From contig NZ_BQIP01000012.1 of the NCBI RefSeq assembly GCF_021602585.1, forward strand, positions 62,001 through 126,000: a stretch of 64,000 nucleotides of DNA, written 5' to 3'. Positions 15,973 through 24,902 of the stretch are shown one piece after another. The notes under the pieces are model-generated. The model was not told the origin of the DNA and did not search any database. It saw nothing but the letters and a program-made list of their open reading frames with translations. This DNA comes from Pseudomonas faucium (GTDB lineage Bacteria > Pseudomonadota > Gammaproteobacteria > Pseudomonadales > Pseudomonadaceae). Both the position numbers and the translations under genes were made by a program. How positions within the stretch are numbered: position 1 is the stretch's first letter; every line of letters starts with the position of its first letter.

Positions 15973-16509
15973 CTACAGTTCATCGATCCCAAGAAACGCC
16001 CGCGCCGTTTCATCCCCGGTAAACCGCGGCTCCCCACCCTGCTCGCTGGCAAATAGCCGCAGCGCCACGCAGAACGGGTTATCCCCCAGCTCCACCCAGC
16101 GCCGGGTCTTGGCCGGCACCACCAGCTGGTCGCCCTTCTCGCACAGCACCGCATACACGTTGTCACCCAGGCGCATGCCGACCTGGGCACGGCCGCTCAC
16201 CACCGCGAACACCTCCTCGGCGTCATGCACATGTTCATCACGCAGGTCGGCCTGCGCCGGCTGCGCGCCATCGCGATCCAGCACGCGGTAGGCCATGCTG
16301 CCGTGCGCGGTCATCAGCTGGTCGAGCAACTCGCGGCACTCGCCCAGCACCGCCTGCTCACCGGCGCCCGGGCGCACGCGCAGCGCCAGTGGCTGGTGGG
16401 CAAAATGCACGCCCTGTTCGGCCAGCGTCGCGGCGATATCGTCGTGGTGGGTCAGCACCTTGTTCGGCAAGTCCGGGCTGGAGGGGTGGAATACACAGAG
16501 GATGCTCAT
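15973..16509 (-). CDS. Acireductone dioxygenase-like cupin, one metal ligand replaced
   Basis: A 178-residue cupin with clear similarity to acireductone dioxygenase (MtnD) of the methionine salvage pathway, which oxidises acireductone using Fe2+ or Ni2+. Ligands His93, His95 and Glu99 are present in HVHDAEE. The fourth ligand, histidine in the family motif VPAGTRHW, is Arg137 here (VPAKTRRW). Loss of this ligand may alter or abolish catalysis. The ATG at 16509 overlaps the stop of the upstream MFS gene (TGATG), so the two are translationally coupled. The link to a transporter suggests a role other than plain methionine salvage. Confidence 0.82.
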   Translation of the reverse strand: MSILCVFHPSSPDLPNKVLTHHDDIAATLAEQGVHFAHQPLALRVRPGAGEQAVLGECRELLDQLMTAHGSMAYRVLDRDGAQPAQADLRDEHVHDAEEVFAVVSGRAQVGMRLGDNVYAVLCEKGDQLVVPAKTRRWVELGDNPFCVALRLFASEQGGEPRFTGDETARAFLGIDEL

Positions 16510-17663
16510 CAGCGGCGTGTCCTGGTCGAGTTCAAACGAGTGGCAATGATAACGGCTGCCGCCAGTGCTGCGGCGCTGGCCATACCAAAGGTGAAGGTCG
16601 GCCCCAGCCATTTCCAGCTATAGCCCGAATACAGCGCGCCCAACGCACCGCCGGTGCCCGACAGCGCGGCGTACAGGGCCTGGCCCTGGCCTTGCTGGCG
16701 CGGGCCGAAACTGGCCTGCACGAAAGCGATCGAGGCCGCGTGGAAGCAGCCGAAGGTCGCCGCATGCAATACCTGGGCAAAAATCAGCACTGCAGGCTCG
16801 GCCGCCAGGTTGCCCAACAGCAGCCAGCGCAGCGCCGCCAGCAGGAAGCTCACCAGCAACACCTGCTGGATGCTGAAGCGCGCGAAGATCCGGCTCATGG
16901 CCATGAACATCAGCACTTCGGCCACCACCCCCAGCGCCCACAGCAGGCCGATGGCGCCGCGGCTGTAGCCCAGGTGTTCCAGGTGCAGGGTGAGGAAGGT
17001 GTAGTAAGGCCCGTGGCTGAGCTGCATCAGCGCCACGCAGGCATAGAAGGCGACCACCCCGGGCGCCATCAGCTGGGCCAGGAAGCCGCCCGCCCCCGGG
17101 CGCTCGCCCTGCTCCACCGGCCGGGCGTTGGGCACCCACAGGCTGGCGGCGACGATGCCGGCCATGATCGTCACCAGGGCGACCGGGTAGATGTCCAGGC
17201 TCAGCCATTCGAACAACCGCCCCAGGCCCACCACGGTGAGGATGAAACCGATCGAGCCCCACAGCCGCACCTGGCTGTAGCGCGAGCTCTGGCCATGCAG
17301 GTGGGCCAGGGTGATGACTTCGAACTGCGGCAGCACCGCGTGCCAGAAGAACGCATGCAGGGCCATCACCAGCGCCAGCCAGGCGTAGCTCTTGCCGAAG
17401 AAGATCAGCGAGAAGGTGGCCAGGGTCGACAACGCGCCCAGGCGCACGATCAGCAGGCGCTGGCCCGTGCGATCGCCCAGCCAGCCCCAGAGGTTGGGGG
17501 CGATGCAGCGCATCAGCATGGGTATCGCCACCAGCTCGCCGATGCGTGCCGGGGAGAAGCCTAAGTGGTCGAAGTACAGGGCCAGGAATGGGGCCGTCGA
17601 GCCCAGCAGGGCGAAGTAGAAAAGGTAGAAGCTGGACAGGCGCCAGTAGGGGATTGGAGTCAT
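16509..17663 (-). CDS. MFS transporter of the HcaT/MFS_1-like type
   Basis: A 384-residue twelve-helix major facilitator. The N-terminus (MTPIPYWRLSSFYLFYFALLG) and the loop GWLGDRTGQR between helices 2 and 3 match the group that includes 3-phenylpropionate transporter HcaT and nucleoside/H+ symporters. Its stop codon overlaps the start of the acireductone-dioxygenase-like gene, so the two form an operon and may handle related compounds. The substrate is unknown. Confidence 0.85.
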   Translation of the reverse strand: MTPIPYWRLSSFYLFYFALLGSTAPFLALYFDHLGFSPARIGELVAIPMLMRCIAPNLWGWLGDRTGQRLLIVRLGALSTLATFSLIFFGKSYAWLALVMALHAFFWHAVLPQFEVITLAHLHGQSSRYSQVRLWGSIGFILTVVGLGRLFEWLSLDIYPVALVTIMAGIVAASLWVPNARPVEQGERPGAGGFLAQLMAPGVVAFYACVALMQLSHGPYYTFLTLHLEHLGYSRGAIGLLWALGVVAEVLMFMAMSRIFARFSIQQVLLVSFLLAALRWLLLGNLAAEPAVLIFAQVLHAATFGCFHAASIAFVQASFGPRQQGQGQALYAALSGTGGALGALYSGYSWKWLGPTFTFGMASAAALAAAVIIATRLNSTRTRR

Positions 17664-17694
17664 CGGAACTCAGTGTGAAGGGTTGTTGCCTGTA

Positions 17695-17786
17695 CCGGCC
17701 CTAGCGCCGGCGAGCCGGCTCCCACAGGGTAGCCCATGGATTTCAGGGGATGCTGTGGGAGCCGGCTTGCCGGCGACAGGGCCGGC
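17695..17786. repeat. REP pair between MFS and aroC
   Basis: CCGGCCCTAGCGCCGGCGAG and its inverted partner ending GCCGGCGACAGGGCCGG enclose a 30-base spacer. It separates aroC from the MFS/dioxygenase-like operon transcribed in the same direction. Confidence 0.85.
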
Positions 17787-17795
17787 AAAAGCGAA

Positions 17796-18887
17796 TCAGA
17801 GCTGGCCCAATACCGGAGTAGCGACCTTCACCTCGGCATTCTGCCCGCGGTGACGCAGCAGGTGATCCATCAGCACGATGGCCATCATCGCCTCGGCGAT
17901 CGGCGTGGCGCGGATGCCCACGCACGGGTCATGGCGGCCTTTGGTGATCACCTCGACTGGGTTGCCGTCGACATCGATGGAGCGCCCCGGCACGGTGATG
18001 CTGGAAGTCGGCTTCAGCGCCAGGTGGGCGACGATCGGCTGGCCCGAGCTGATCCCGCCGAGAATGCCGCCGGCGTTGTTGCTGAGAAAGCCCTGCGGGG
18101 TCATCTCGTCACGGTGCTCGGTGCCGCGCTGGGCAACGCTGGCGAAGCCGGCGCCGATTTCCACGCCCTTGACCGCGTTGATGCTCATCAGCGCATGGGC
18201 AAGCTCGGCGTCGAGGCGATCGAAGATCGGCTCGCCCAGGCCCGGCATCACGCCTTCGGCGACCACGGTGATCTTCGCCCCCACCGAGTCCTGGTCACGG
18301 CGCAGCTGGTCCATGTAGGCCTCCAGCTCCGGCACCTTGTCCGGGTCGGGGCAGAAGAAGGCGTTGTTTTCCACCGATTCCCAGCCCTTGAACGGGATTT
18401 CGATCGGGCCCAGCTGGCTCATGTAGCCGCGCACCTGGATGCCCTGGGTGGCCAGGTACTTCTTGGCGATGGCGCCGGCAGCCACGCGCATGGCGGTTTC
18501 ACGCGCCGAACTGCGGCCACCGCCGCGGTAGTCGCGGGTGCCGTACTTGTGGTGGTAGGTGTAGTCGGCGTGGGCCGGGCGGAACAGGTCCTTGATCGCC
18601 GAGTAGTCCTTGGACTTCTGGTCGGTGTTGCGAATCAGCAGGCCGATCGAGCAGCCGGTGGTGCGGCCTTCGAAGACCCCGGACAGGATCTCCACTTCGT
18701 CGGCTTCCTGGCGCTGGGTGGTGTGCCGGCTGGTGCCGGGCTTGCGCCGGTCGAGGTCGTGTTGCAGGTCGGCGAGGGAAATCTCCAGGCCCGGGGGGCA
18801 GCCATCGACAATGGCGACCAACGCCGGGCCATGGCTTTCGCCTGCGGTGGTGACAGTGAACAGCTTGCCGTAGGTATTGCCGGACAT
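17796..18887 (-). CDS. aroC: Chorismate synthase
   Basis: A 363-residue enzyme of the shikimate pathway that makes chorismate from EPSP using reduced FMN. Signatures include GESHG at 16-20, [10 protein letters not shown], and [11 protein letters not shown] in the FMN/EPSP-binding core. The length is that of the Pseudomonas enzyme. I start at the ATG at 18887 ([10 protein letters not shown]) with GGAG upstream; the open frame continues far upstream but overlaps the divergent hydrolase gene and is not coding. It is followed by a REP pair. Confidence 0.98.
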   Translation of the reverse strand: MSGNTYGKLFTVTTAGESHGPALVAIVDGCPPGLEISLADLQHDLDRRKPGTSRHTTQRQEADEVEILSGVFEGRTTGCSIGLLIRNTDQKSKDYSAIKDLFRPAHADYTYHHKYGTRDYRGGGRSSARETAMRVAAGAIAKKYLATQGIQVRGYMSQLGPIEIPFKGWESVENNAFFCPDPDKVPELEAYMDQLRRDQDSVGAKITVVAEGVMPGLGEPIFDRLDAELAHALMSINAVKGVEIGAGFASVAQRGTEHRDEMTPQGFLSNNAGGILGGISSGQPIVAHLALKPTSSITVPGRSIDVDGNPVEVITKGRHDPCVGIRATPIAEAMMAIVLMDHLLRHRGQNAEVKVATPVLGQL

Positions 18888-19020
18888 GGACGCTCCGCGA
18901 ATCTGCCTGAAGGTGAACGAGAGCGGCAGTATACAGATGGATGGGCCGTCCGTGGCATCCCGGCGGGCGAACCTTCCCGCAAAGACGGGGTCAAACTGCC
19001 ATCTCCTCATGTAGTACCCC

Positions 19021-19983
19021 ATGATGTCGCGCATCGTTGCCCTGTTCCTCGTGTTCTGCGCAAGCCTTGCCCAGGCCGCCTCCCCCACCGTGCTGCAACG
19101 GCCGATCGACCTGGACACCGGCCAGGGCGTGCTGCACGGCAGCCTGCTGCTGCCGCAACAGGCCACGCCGCCGCCGGTGGTGCTGATCATCGCCGGCTCC
19201 GGCCCCACCGACCGCGATGGCAACAACCCGGCCTCGGGGCGCATCGACAACCTCAAGCGCCTGGCCCTGCTGCTGGCCAACGAGCACATCGCCAGCGTGC
19301 GCTTCGACAAGCGCGGCGTGGCCGCCAGCCAGCCGGCCACACCCGACGAGCGCGACCTCAGCGTCGAGCGCTACGTCGCCGATGTGGTCGCCTGGAGCCA
19401 CAAGCTCAAGGCCGACCCACGCTTCGGCCAGCTAATCCTGCTGGGCCACAGCGAAGGTGCGCTGATTGCGAGCCTGGCCGCCGAACAGGCCGGCGCCAGC
19501 GCGGTGATCACCCTGGCCGGCAGCGGCCGGCCGATGGCCGACGTGGTGCGCGAGCAGCTGGCGCGGCGCCTGCCGCCGGCGCAACTGGCCCGCAGCAGCG
19601 CCCTGCTCGACCGCCTGCAGGCCGGGCAGACCAGCCTGGACGTGCCCGCGCCCCTGCGCCAGGTGTTCCGCCCCAGCGTGCAGCCCTACCTGATCACCCT
19701 GTTCCGCCAGGACCCGGCGCAAGCCTTCGCTCGCCTGCCCATGCCCGCCCTGATCGTGCAGGGCCGCAACGATGTGCAGGTGGACGTGCTCGACGCCGAA
19801 CGCCTCAAGGCGGCCAAGCCGGACGCCCAGCTGGTGCTGATCGACGGCATGAACCACATGCTGCGCATCAGCCCCAAGGAAATGCGCCTGCAGCGCGACA
19901 GCTACCTCAACCCGGAGCTGCCCCTGGCGCGCGAGCTCGGTGAGCGCGTGGTGACGTTCATTCATCAGCTGCCATCGGCTTGA
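19021..19983 (+). CDS. Secreted alpha/beta hydrolase
   Basis: A 320-residue protein with a signal peptide (residues 1-20, ending AQAAS). It has the alpha/beta-hydrolase nucleophile elbow GHSEG, an oxyanion segment [10 protein letters not shown], and a late acid/histidine pair (QGRNDVQVD and DGMNHML). The family resembles periplasmic YqiA/dienelactone-hydrolase-like esterases. Two adjacent ATGs (19021, 19024) are equivalent starts. It is divergent from aroC. The substrate is unknown. Confidence 0.85.
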   Translation: MMSRIVALFLVFCASLAQAASPTVLQRPIDLDTGQGVLHGSLLLPQQATPPPVVLIIAGSGPTDRDGNNPASGRIDNLKRLALLLANEHIASVRFDKRGVAASQPATPDERDLSVERYVADVVAWSHKLKADPRFGQLILLGHSEGALIASLAAEQAGASAVITLAGSGRPMADVVREQLARRLPPAQLARSSALLDRLQAGQTSLDVPAPLRQVFRPSVQPYLITLFRQDPAQAFARLPMPALIVQGRNDVQVDVLDAERLKAAKPDAQLVLIDGMNHMLRISPKEMRLQRDSYLNPELPLARELGERVVTFIHQLPSA

Positions 19984-20064
19984 GGAGATCGCCGCACAAT
20001 GGCCTCAGGTCCTGGGCGATACGGCCGATAAGCTCGGTATTGGCCTGTATCCGAGAACACCCTG

Positions 20065-20853
20065 ATGACCGATGCCCCCGCTGCCGTAGAGCCGGCCGAA
20101 GAGCCGCAAGCCCCGGAAAGCGCCCCGCTGCCCTGGGCCGACCTTGCCGTCGAACACTTCCAGCTGCTGCGCCTGGCGCCGCTGCCCACCGACCGCAACA
20201 GCGGCACGCGGCCGCTGCGTTTCGTCGAGTTCGGCCACGCCGAGCGCCACGACAAGGCCCACAGCCTGCTGCGCATGGAGATCCGCCTGCCCGGGCAGAA
20301 GGTGCGCAAGGAGCAGAACCAGCTGGATGTGCGCGTGGACCATGCCGAGCGGCTGGTGCGCATTGGCAGCGACAGCGGCCTGCAACTGGAGCCGCTGAAC
20401 CGTGGCCTTGGGCGTTTCATGATGGGCCAGGCGGTGCAGTGGCTGCAGCGCCGGTGGCCGAACTACCACGTCGAAGGGATGGCGCTGCCGAACAAGGATG
20501 CGCTGAACGAAGACACGCGCCTGCGCCGCGACCGCTTCCTCGGCGCCACCGGTATCGAGGTGGAGTACGCCGACCCGCAGCACCTCAAGGGCCGCACGCT
20601 GGAGGCTACCGTCAGCCAGCTGAAGAATGGCTTCAATACCGAGAAGGTGCAGCGGGTGGACATGCTGGAAGCCGCCGGGATGCTGCAGCAGGCCGAGCAG
20701 CAACTGCTGGAAAAGGAAGCGCAGCTACGCGAGCGCGATGAACGGGTGGCCAAGTACCGGCGCGAGGACAGTGGGCTGCGCTTTACCATCACTTGCCTGG
20801 TGGCGTTCGCGGTGTTTCAGGCGGGGTTGTTGATCTGGATTGCTACGCGTTAG
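20065..20853 (+). CDS. Conserved hypothetical protein with coiled coil and C-terminal TM
   Basis: A 262-residue protein. The acidic, proline/alanine-rich N-terminus is followed by a soluble domain of about 170 residues, a heptad-like helix near 200-230 (QQAEQQLLEKEAQLRERDER), and a single membrane helix at the C-terminus (FTITCLVAFAVFQAGLLIWIA). A tail-anchored inner-membrane protein is likely. The middle part has some resemblance to acyltransferase-type strands but no motif that I trust. It follows the hydrolase gene by about 80 bases. Confidence 0.7.
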   Translation: MTDAPAAVEPAEEPQAPESAPLPWADLAVEHFQLLRLAPLPTDRNSGTRPLRFVEFGHAERHDKAHSLLRMEIRLPGQKVRKEQNQLDVRVDHAERLVRIGSDSGLQLEPLNRGLGRFMMGQAVQWLQRRWPNYHVEGMALPNKDALNEDTRLRRDRFLGATGIEVEYADPQHLKGRTLEATVSQLKNGFNTEKVQRVDMLEAAGMLQQAEQQLLEKEAQLRERDERVAKYRREDSGLRFTITCLVAFAVFQAGLLIWIATR

Positions 20854-20859
20854 GACTTG

Positions 20860-20962
20860 GGGGCCGCTCTGCGGCCCTTTCGCGACACAAGGCCGCTCCT
20901 ACACATGAACGCCGTCCCTGTAGGAGCGGCCTTGTGTCGCGAAAGGGCTGCAAAGCAGCCCC
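20860..20962. repeat. Long inverted repeat, second REP class
   Basis: GGCCCTTTCGCGACACAAGG plus CCGCTCCTACA is mirrored by TGTAGGAGCGGCCTTGTGTC plus GCGAAAGGGC. The core differs from the GCCGGCAAGCCGGC elements elsewhere in the window. It lies between the convergent tail-anchored protein gene and prmB. Confidence 0.85.
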
Positions 20963-20968
20963 AACCGC

Positions 20969-21877
20969 TCAGACCCGAGCCTTGAACAGCTCCTGATGCT
21001 GCCTGCACTGCTCGGCAGTCAGCATGAACACCCCATGCCCGCCCCGCTCGAATTCCAGCCAGGCAAAGTCCACTTCGGGGTACAGCGCCTCGACATGCAC
21101 CTGGCTGTTGCCCACCTCGACGATCAGCAAACCCTTCTCGCTCAGGTGCTCGGCGGCCTCGGCGAGCATCCGCCGCACCAGGTCCAGGCCGTCGTTGCCG
21201 CAGGCCAGGCCCATCTCCGGCTCGTGGTGATACTCCGCCGGCATGTCGCCGAAGTCTTCGGCATCCACGTAGGGCGGGTTCGACAGGATCAGGTCGAAAC
21301 GCTGCCCCGGCAGGCCGTCGAAGCCATCGCCCTGCACGGTGTACACGCGCGCTTCCAGGCCATGGCGCTCGATGTTCTGGTTGGCCACTTCGAGCGCTTC
21401 GAAGGACAGGTCGGCCAGCACCACTTCAGCCTCGGGGAACACTTCTGCAGCGACGATGCCGATGCAGCCGGAGCCGGTGCACAGGTCGAGGATGCGCGCA
21501 GGCTCGGCGGCCAGCCACGGCTCGAAGCGCTTCTCGATCAGCTCGCCGATCGGCGAACGGGGCACCAGCACGCGCTCGTCGACGATGAACGACATGCCGC
21601 AAAACCACGCCTCACCCAGCAGGTAGGCGGTGGGCACGCGCTCTTCGATGCGGCGCTTGAGCAGGTGCTGCAGGCGTACCCGCTCATCGTCCTCGAGCTG
21701 GCAATCGAGGTAGGCGTCGGCCACCTCCCACGGCAGGTGGACGGCACCGAGCACCAGCAGGCGCGCTTCGTCCCAGGCATTGTCGGCACCGTGGCCGAAA
21801 AACAGCTCGTGCTCATGGAAGCGGCTGACCGCCCAGCGGATATGGTCGCGCAACGTGCGCAGACGAGATGTGATCAC
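20969..21877 (-). CDS. prmB: Ribosomal protein uL3 glutamine methyltransferase
   Basis: A 302-residue SAM-dependent N5-glutamine methyltransferase that modifies a glutamine of ribosomal protein uL3. The catalytic NPPY motif is present ([13 protein letters not shown]), with the SAM-binding [12 protein letters not shown] upstream. The start is a GTG at 21877, preceded by AGGAG at proper distance. NPPYVD and overall length distinguish PrmB from PrmC (release-factor methyltransferase) reasonably well. In many genomes it lies directly upstream of aroC; here two other genes separate them. Confidence 0.94.
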   Translation of the reverse strand: MITSRLRTLRDHIRWAVSRFHEHELFFGHGADNAWDEARLLVLGAVHLPWEVADAYLDCQLEDDERVRLQHLLKRRIEERVPTAYLLGEAWFCGMSFIVDERVLVPRSPIGELIEKRFEPWLAAEPARILDLCTGSGCIGIVAAEVFPEAEVVLADLSFEALEVANQNIERHGLEARVYTVQGDGFDGLPGQRFDLILSNPPYVDAEDFGDMPAEYHHEPEMGLACGNDGLDLVRRMLAEAAEHLSEKGLLIVEVGNSQVHVEALYPEVDFAWLEFERGGHGVFMLTAEQCRQHQELFKARV

Positions 21878-22056
21878 GGGGTACTCCTATTCAGACCGGA
21901 CAAAAGTCTAACAGCCCTACCCGCACATTTGTTGCCGCGGATCGCCCCGCAGCTAGCCACAGGCCAGTAACCACGCCGCTTGCGATGTCAACCATTCCCA
22001 TTGACGCCAAGGCAAGGGAGAATAGGTACACAAAAGCCCTACCCAAGGAGCCCTTG

Positions 22057-22647
22057 ATGTCCGTTCCAACCACGATGTTCCGCCTCACTGGCCGCGACTA
22101 CCCGCCGGCCAAGCTGAGCCAAGCCAGCCTGATCATCATCGATGCGCAAAAAGAGTACCTCAGTGGCCCTCTCGCGCTGTCGGGCATGGACGAGGCCGTG
22201 GCCAACATCGCCAGGTTGCTCGACGCCGCCCGCAAGGCTGGCCGCCCGATCATCCATGTACGCCACCTCGGTACCGTAGGCGGGCGTTTCGACCCGCAAG
22301 GCCCGGCCGGCGAATTCATCCCGGGCCTCGAGCCGCGCGAGGGTGAAATCGTCATCGAAAAACGCATGCCCAACGCTTTCAAGAACACCAAGCTGCACGA
22401 GACCCTGCAGGCCTTGGGGCACCTGGACCTGATCGTCTGCGGTTTCATGAGCCATTCCAGCGTCAGCACCACCGTACGCCGAGCCAAGGACTATGGTTAT
22501 CGTTGCACCCTGGTGGAAGACGCCTCGGCCACCCGCGACCTGGCGCTCAAGGACCGCGTGATTCCCGCTGCGCAGATCCACGAATGTGAAATGGCCGTGA
22601 TGGCCGACAACTTTGCCTGTGTCGCGCCTACCGCCAGCCTGATCTGA
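22057..22647 (+). CDS. Isochorismatase-family cysteine hydrolase
   Basis: A 196-residue protein of the isochorismatase/nicotinamidase fold. The catalytic aspartate is in IIIDAQKEY, and the motif VCGFMSHSSVSTTVRRA carries a serine at the place where catalytic members have cysteine (the usual pattern is GxxTxxCVxxT). Catalysis may therefore differ from nicotinamidase. AAGGAG six bases before the ATG at 22057 sets the start. It is divergent from prmB. The substrate cannot be deduced. Confidence 0.85.
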   Translation: MSVPTTMFRLTGRDYPPAKLSQASLIIIDAQKEYLSGPLALSGMDEAVANIARLLDAARKAGRPIIHVRHLGTVGGRFDPQGPAGEFIPGLEPREGEIVIEKRMPNAFKNTKLHETLQALGHLDLIVCGFMSHSSVSTTVRRAKDYGYRCTLVEDASATRDLALKDRVIPAAQIHECEMAVMADNFACVAPTASLI

Positions 22648-22719
22648 CCGCCCGGCAGCCAGGCGGAACCCGAACGCAGGCGACCGGTCCAATTCCTGAT
22701 GTCCACAGAGGAAATCGGA

Positions 22720-23040
22720 ATGAAGCTAAAAGGCAGTTTCGACGCCAAGCGCCTGCGCCCACGGCAACCGCGTAACTGGGGTGCGCGCCTGGCGGCTGGC
22801 TTGTCGGCCCTGCTTGCCACGCTCGGCGTGCTGCTGGCCATGGCCGGCTTCGCCGGGCTGCTCGGCAACTACTCGGCGCTGGCCGAACTCAATGCCAATC
22901 GGCCGCTGGCCGCGGTGATCACCGTGGCCGGGTTGCTGTTGCTGTATCTCGGCGTGCGGTTCTGGCGGCGCAGCCGTATTCGCTTGCGTCGGGGGCGGGA
23001 GTTGAACCTGTCGCCGCACTTGATGAAAAAGCACGACTGA
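22720..23040 (+). CDS. Hypothetical two-TM protein
   Basis: A 106-residue protein with two membrane helices (about 28-50 and 64-84) and a basic C-terminal tail (RRSRIRLRRGRE). GAGGAA six bases before the ATG at 22720 supports this start; an ATG at 22699 is also in frame. It follows the isochorismatase-family gene by 72 bases on the same strand. I do not recognise the family. Confidence 0.7.
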   Translation: MKLKGSFDAKRLRPRQPRNWGARLAAGLSALLATLGVLLAMAGFAGLLGNYSALAELNANRPLAAVITVAGLLLLYLGVRFWRRSRIRLRRGRELNLSPHLMKKHD

Positions 23041-23050
23041 ACAGTTTCTC

Positions 23051-23128
23051 TGGCCCCATCGCCGGCAAGCCGGCTCCCACAGGCTTGGCCACACACCTGT
23101 GGGAGCCGGCTTGCCGGCGATAGGGCCG
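23051..23128. repeat. REP pair
   Basis: TGGCCCCATCGCCGGCAAGC onward and its inverted partner ending GCCGGCGATAGGGCC, with a short loop. The arms are almost perfect and lie between two genes on the same strand. Confidence 0.88.
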
Positions 23129-23182
23129 GTACTGACGCCACAGGGCTGATGGCGTAAACTACGCCGCCCACGTGGAGGCAGC

Positions 23183-23743
23183 ATGCAAGACGACGATTTT
23201 TCCCTGTTCAGCGCCGAGGTGCGCGGCGTCAAGCCGATCAAGCACGACCGCGCCGACATCGGCAAACCCAAGGCCGACCGCAAGCAGCTGGCCGGCCTGC
23301 GCCAGGCCGCGACCGTGCGCAGTGACCAGCCGCTGGTGATCGACGGGCTGTCCGACCAGTTCGTCATCGACGTCGGCGCCGAAGACGAGCTGATGTGGCG
23401 CCGCGACGGCGTGCAGGAAACCCAGATCCGCAAGCTCAAGCTGGGCCAGATCGCCTTCGAAGGCAGCCTCGACCTGCACGGCATGAGCGTGGAAAAAGCC
23501 CGCGAAACCCTGTGGGACTTCATCGCCGAAGCCACCAAGCTGGAGGTGCGCTGCGTGCGCGTGACCCACGGCAAGGCGGCGCGCCTGGACGGCAAGCGGC
23601 CAATGATCAAGAGCCACGTCAACACCTGGCTGCGCCAGCACCCGCAAGTGCTCGGCTTCACCTCCTGCCAGGCCCGCCACGGCGGCACCGGGGCGGTGTA
23701 TGTAATGCTCAAGCGAACCATGATGGAAGGCCGCGACGAGTAA
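23183..23743 (+). CDS. Smr/MutS2-like domain protein
   Basis: A 186-residue protein whose C-terminal 90 residues form a Smr domain: LDLHGMSVEKA with the conserved LDLHG, then VTHGKAARLDG and the closing GGTGAVYVMLK. Smr domains of MutS2 have nicking or RNA-cleaving activity; stand-alone Pseudomonas members (SmrA/YdaL type) are little studied. GGAGG five bases before the ATG fixes the start. It is followed 70 bases later by folE and may be cotranscribed with it. Confidence 0.92.
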   Translation: MQDDDFSLFSAEVRGVKPIKHDRADIGKPKADRKQLAGLRQAATVRSDQPLVIDGLSDQFVIDVGAEDELMWRRDGVQETQIRKLKLGQIAFEGSLDLHGMSVEKARETLWDFIAEATKLEVRCVRVTHGKAARLDGKRPMIKSHVNTWLRQHPQVLGFTSCQARHGGTGAVYVMLKRTMMEGRDE

Positions 23744-23813
23744 CGCCACGCTTGCAGCGTAGGCTTTGCCGCCGTAACCTTCGTTTTTGCGATTTTTTCC
23801 CACAGGTAGATCC

Positions 23814-24359
23814 ATGTCCCTGGAACAGAACTATACCGAGATCCTCAGCCAAATCGGCGAGGACGTCTCCCGTGAGGGCCTGCTCGACACGCCCAAGCGG
23901 GCTGCAAAGGCCATGAAGTACCTTTGCCGCGGTTATGAGCAGACGCTGGAAGAAGTCACCAACGGCGCCCTGTTCACCTCCGACAACAGCGAGATGGTGC
24001 TGGTCCGGGACATCGAGCTGTACTCGATGTGCGAACACCACATGCTGCCCTTCATCGGCAAGGCCCACGTGGCCTACCTGCCCAAGGGCAAGGTGCTGGG
24101 CCTGTCCAAGGTTGCGCGGATCGTCGACATGTACGCCCGCCGCCTGCAGATCCAGGAAAACCTCAGCCGCCAGATCGCCGAGGCGGTGCAGCAGGTCACC
24201 GGCGCCGCCGGCGTGGCCGTGGTCATCGAAGCCAAGCACATGTGCATGATGATGCGCGGTGTCGAGAAACAGAACTCGACCATGCTCACCTCGGTGATGC
24301 TCGGCGAGTTCCGCGAAAATGCCGCCACCCGCAGCGAGTTCCTCAGCCTGATCAAGTGA
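23814..24359 (+). CDS. folE: GTP cyclohydrolase I
   Basis: A 181-residue enzyme that converts GTP to dihydroneopterin triphosphate for folate synthesis. The zinc and active-site motif is [10 protein letters not shown], and [19 protein letters not shown] and the late HMCMMMRGV complete the family signature. The start at 23814 ([10 protein letters not shown]) has AGGTAGATCC upstream. A terminator follows the stop codon. P. putida-group genomes carry more than one folE-type gene, so this may be a paralog. Confidence 0.96.
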   Translation: MSLEQNYTEILSQIGEDVSREGLLDTPKRAAKAMKYLCRGYEQTLEEVTNGALFTSDNSEMVLVRDIELYSMCEHHMLPFIGKAHVAYLPKGKVLGLSKVARIVDMYARRLQIQENLSRQIAEAVQQVTGAAGVAVVIEAKHMCMMMRGVEKQNSTMLTSVMLGEFRENAATRSEFLSLIK

Positions 24360-24374
24360 TCGGCGCGTGACCCG

Positions 24375-24400
24375 AGCCGGCCCTGTGGGGTCGGCTTTTT
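24375..24400 (+). terminator. Rho-independent terminator of folE
   Basis: AGCCGGCCC pairs with GGGGTCGGCT across a short TGT loop, and a run of five T follows. It lies 15 bases after the folE stop. Confidence 0.85.
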
Positions 24401-24418
24401 CATTTCAGGAGTTGCTAC

Positions 24419-24784
24419 ATGATCGTCAAAGCCTTGCGGGTCGGCCTCGGCCAGCTCATCGTGTTCGGCGACTGGATCAGCCGCCCGGCCAAGCGCAAGC
24501 GCGATGCCGCGGCCCAGGCGCAGGTCGAGCAGCAGGCCAAAAGCCTTGCGCTGTACCAGTTCCACGCCTGCCCGTTCTGCGTCAAGACCCGCCGCACGCT
24601 GCACCGGCTGAACGTGCCGGTGGCGCTGCGCGATGCGAAGAACGATGAAGTGCACCGCCAGGCGCTGCTCGAAGGCGGCGGCCGGGTGAAAGTGCCGTGC
24701 CTGCGCATCGAAGAGGCAGGCCAGGTGACCTGGATGTATGAGTCCAAGGCCATCATTGCCTACCTGGACAAGCGCTTTGCTTGA
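24419..24784 (+). CDS. Glutaredoxin-like protein
   Basis: A 121-residue protein. After a hydrophobic, basic N-terminal region (residues 1-40), the thioredoxin-fold domain carries the CPFC active site (FHACPFCVKTRR) and the glutathione-binding segment VKVPCLRIEE with its cis-proline. A short membrane-associating N-terminus is possible. CAGGAG precedes the ATG by seven bases. It likely reduces disulfides or acts in glutathione-linked chemistry; the client is unknown. Confidence 0.9.
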   Translation: MIVKALRVGLGQLIVFGDWISRPAKRKRDAAAQAQVEQQAKSLALYQFHACPFCVKTRRTLHRLNVPVALRDAKNDEVHRQALLEGGGRVKVPCLRIEEAGQVTWMYESKAIIAYLDKRFA

Positions 24785-24798
24785 TCGATAAATCGCGC

Positions 24799-24894
24799 TG
24801 GCCCTATCGCCGGCAAGCCGGCTCCCACCGGTAGCCCACAAAGTTCGAGCATTGTGGGCTACCGGTGGGAGCCGGCTTGCCGGCGATAGGGCCA
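24799..24894. repeat. REP pair forming a perfect 43-bp inverted repeat
   Basis: Bases 24799-24841 are the exact complement of 24852-24894, with a ten-base loop AGTTCGAGCA. The REP core is extended inwards by CCGGTAGCCCACAA and its complement, longer than at other sites in the window. It lies between convergent genes and would form a very stable cruciform or RNA hairpin. Confidence 0.93.
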
Positions 24895-24902
24895 ATAAAG
24901 CC

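Noticed and set aside
17736-19943. 735-codon plus-strand open frame
   Set aside because: It overlaps aroC antisense and the hydrolase gene in another frame; the translation is low-complexity proline/arginine-rich.
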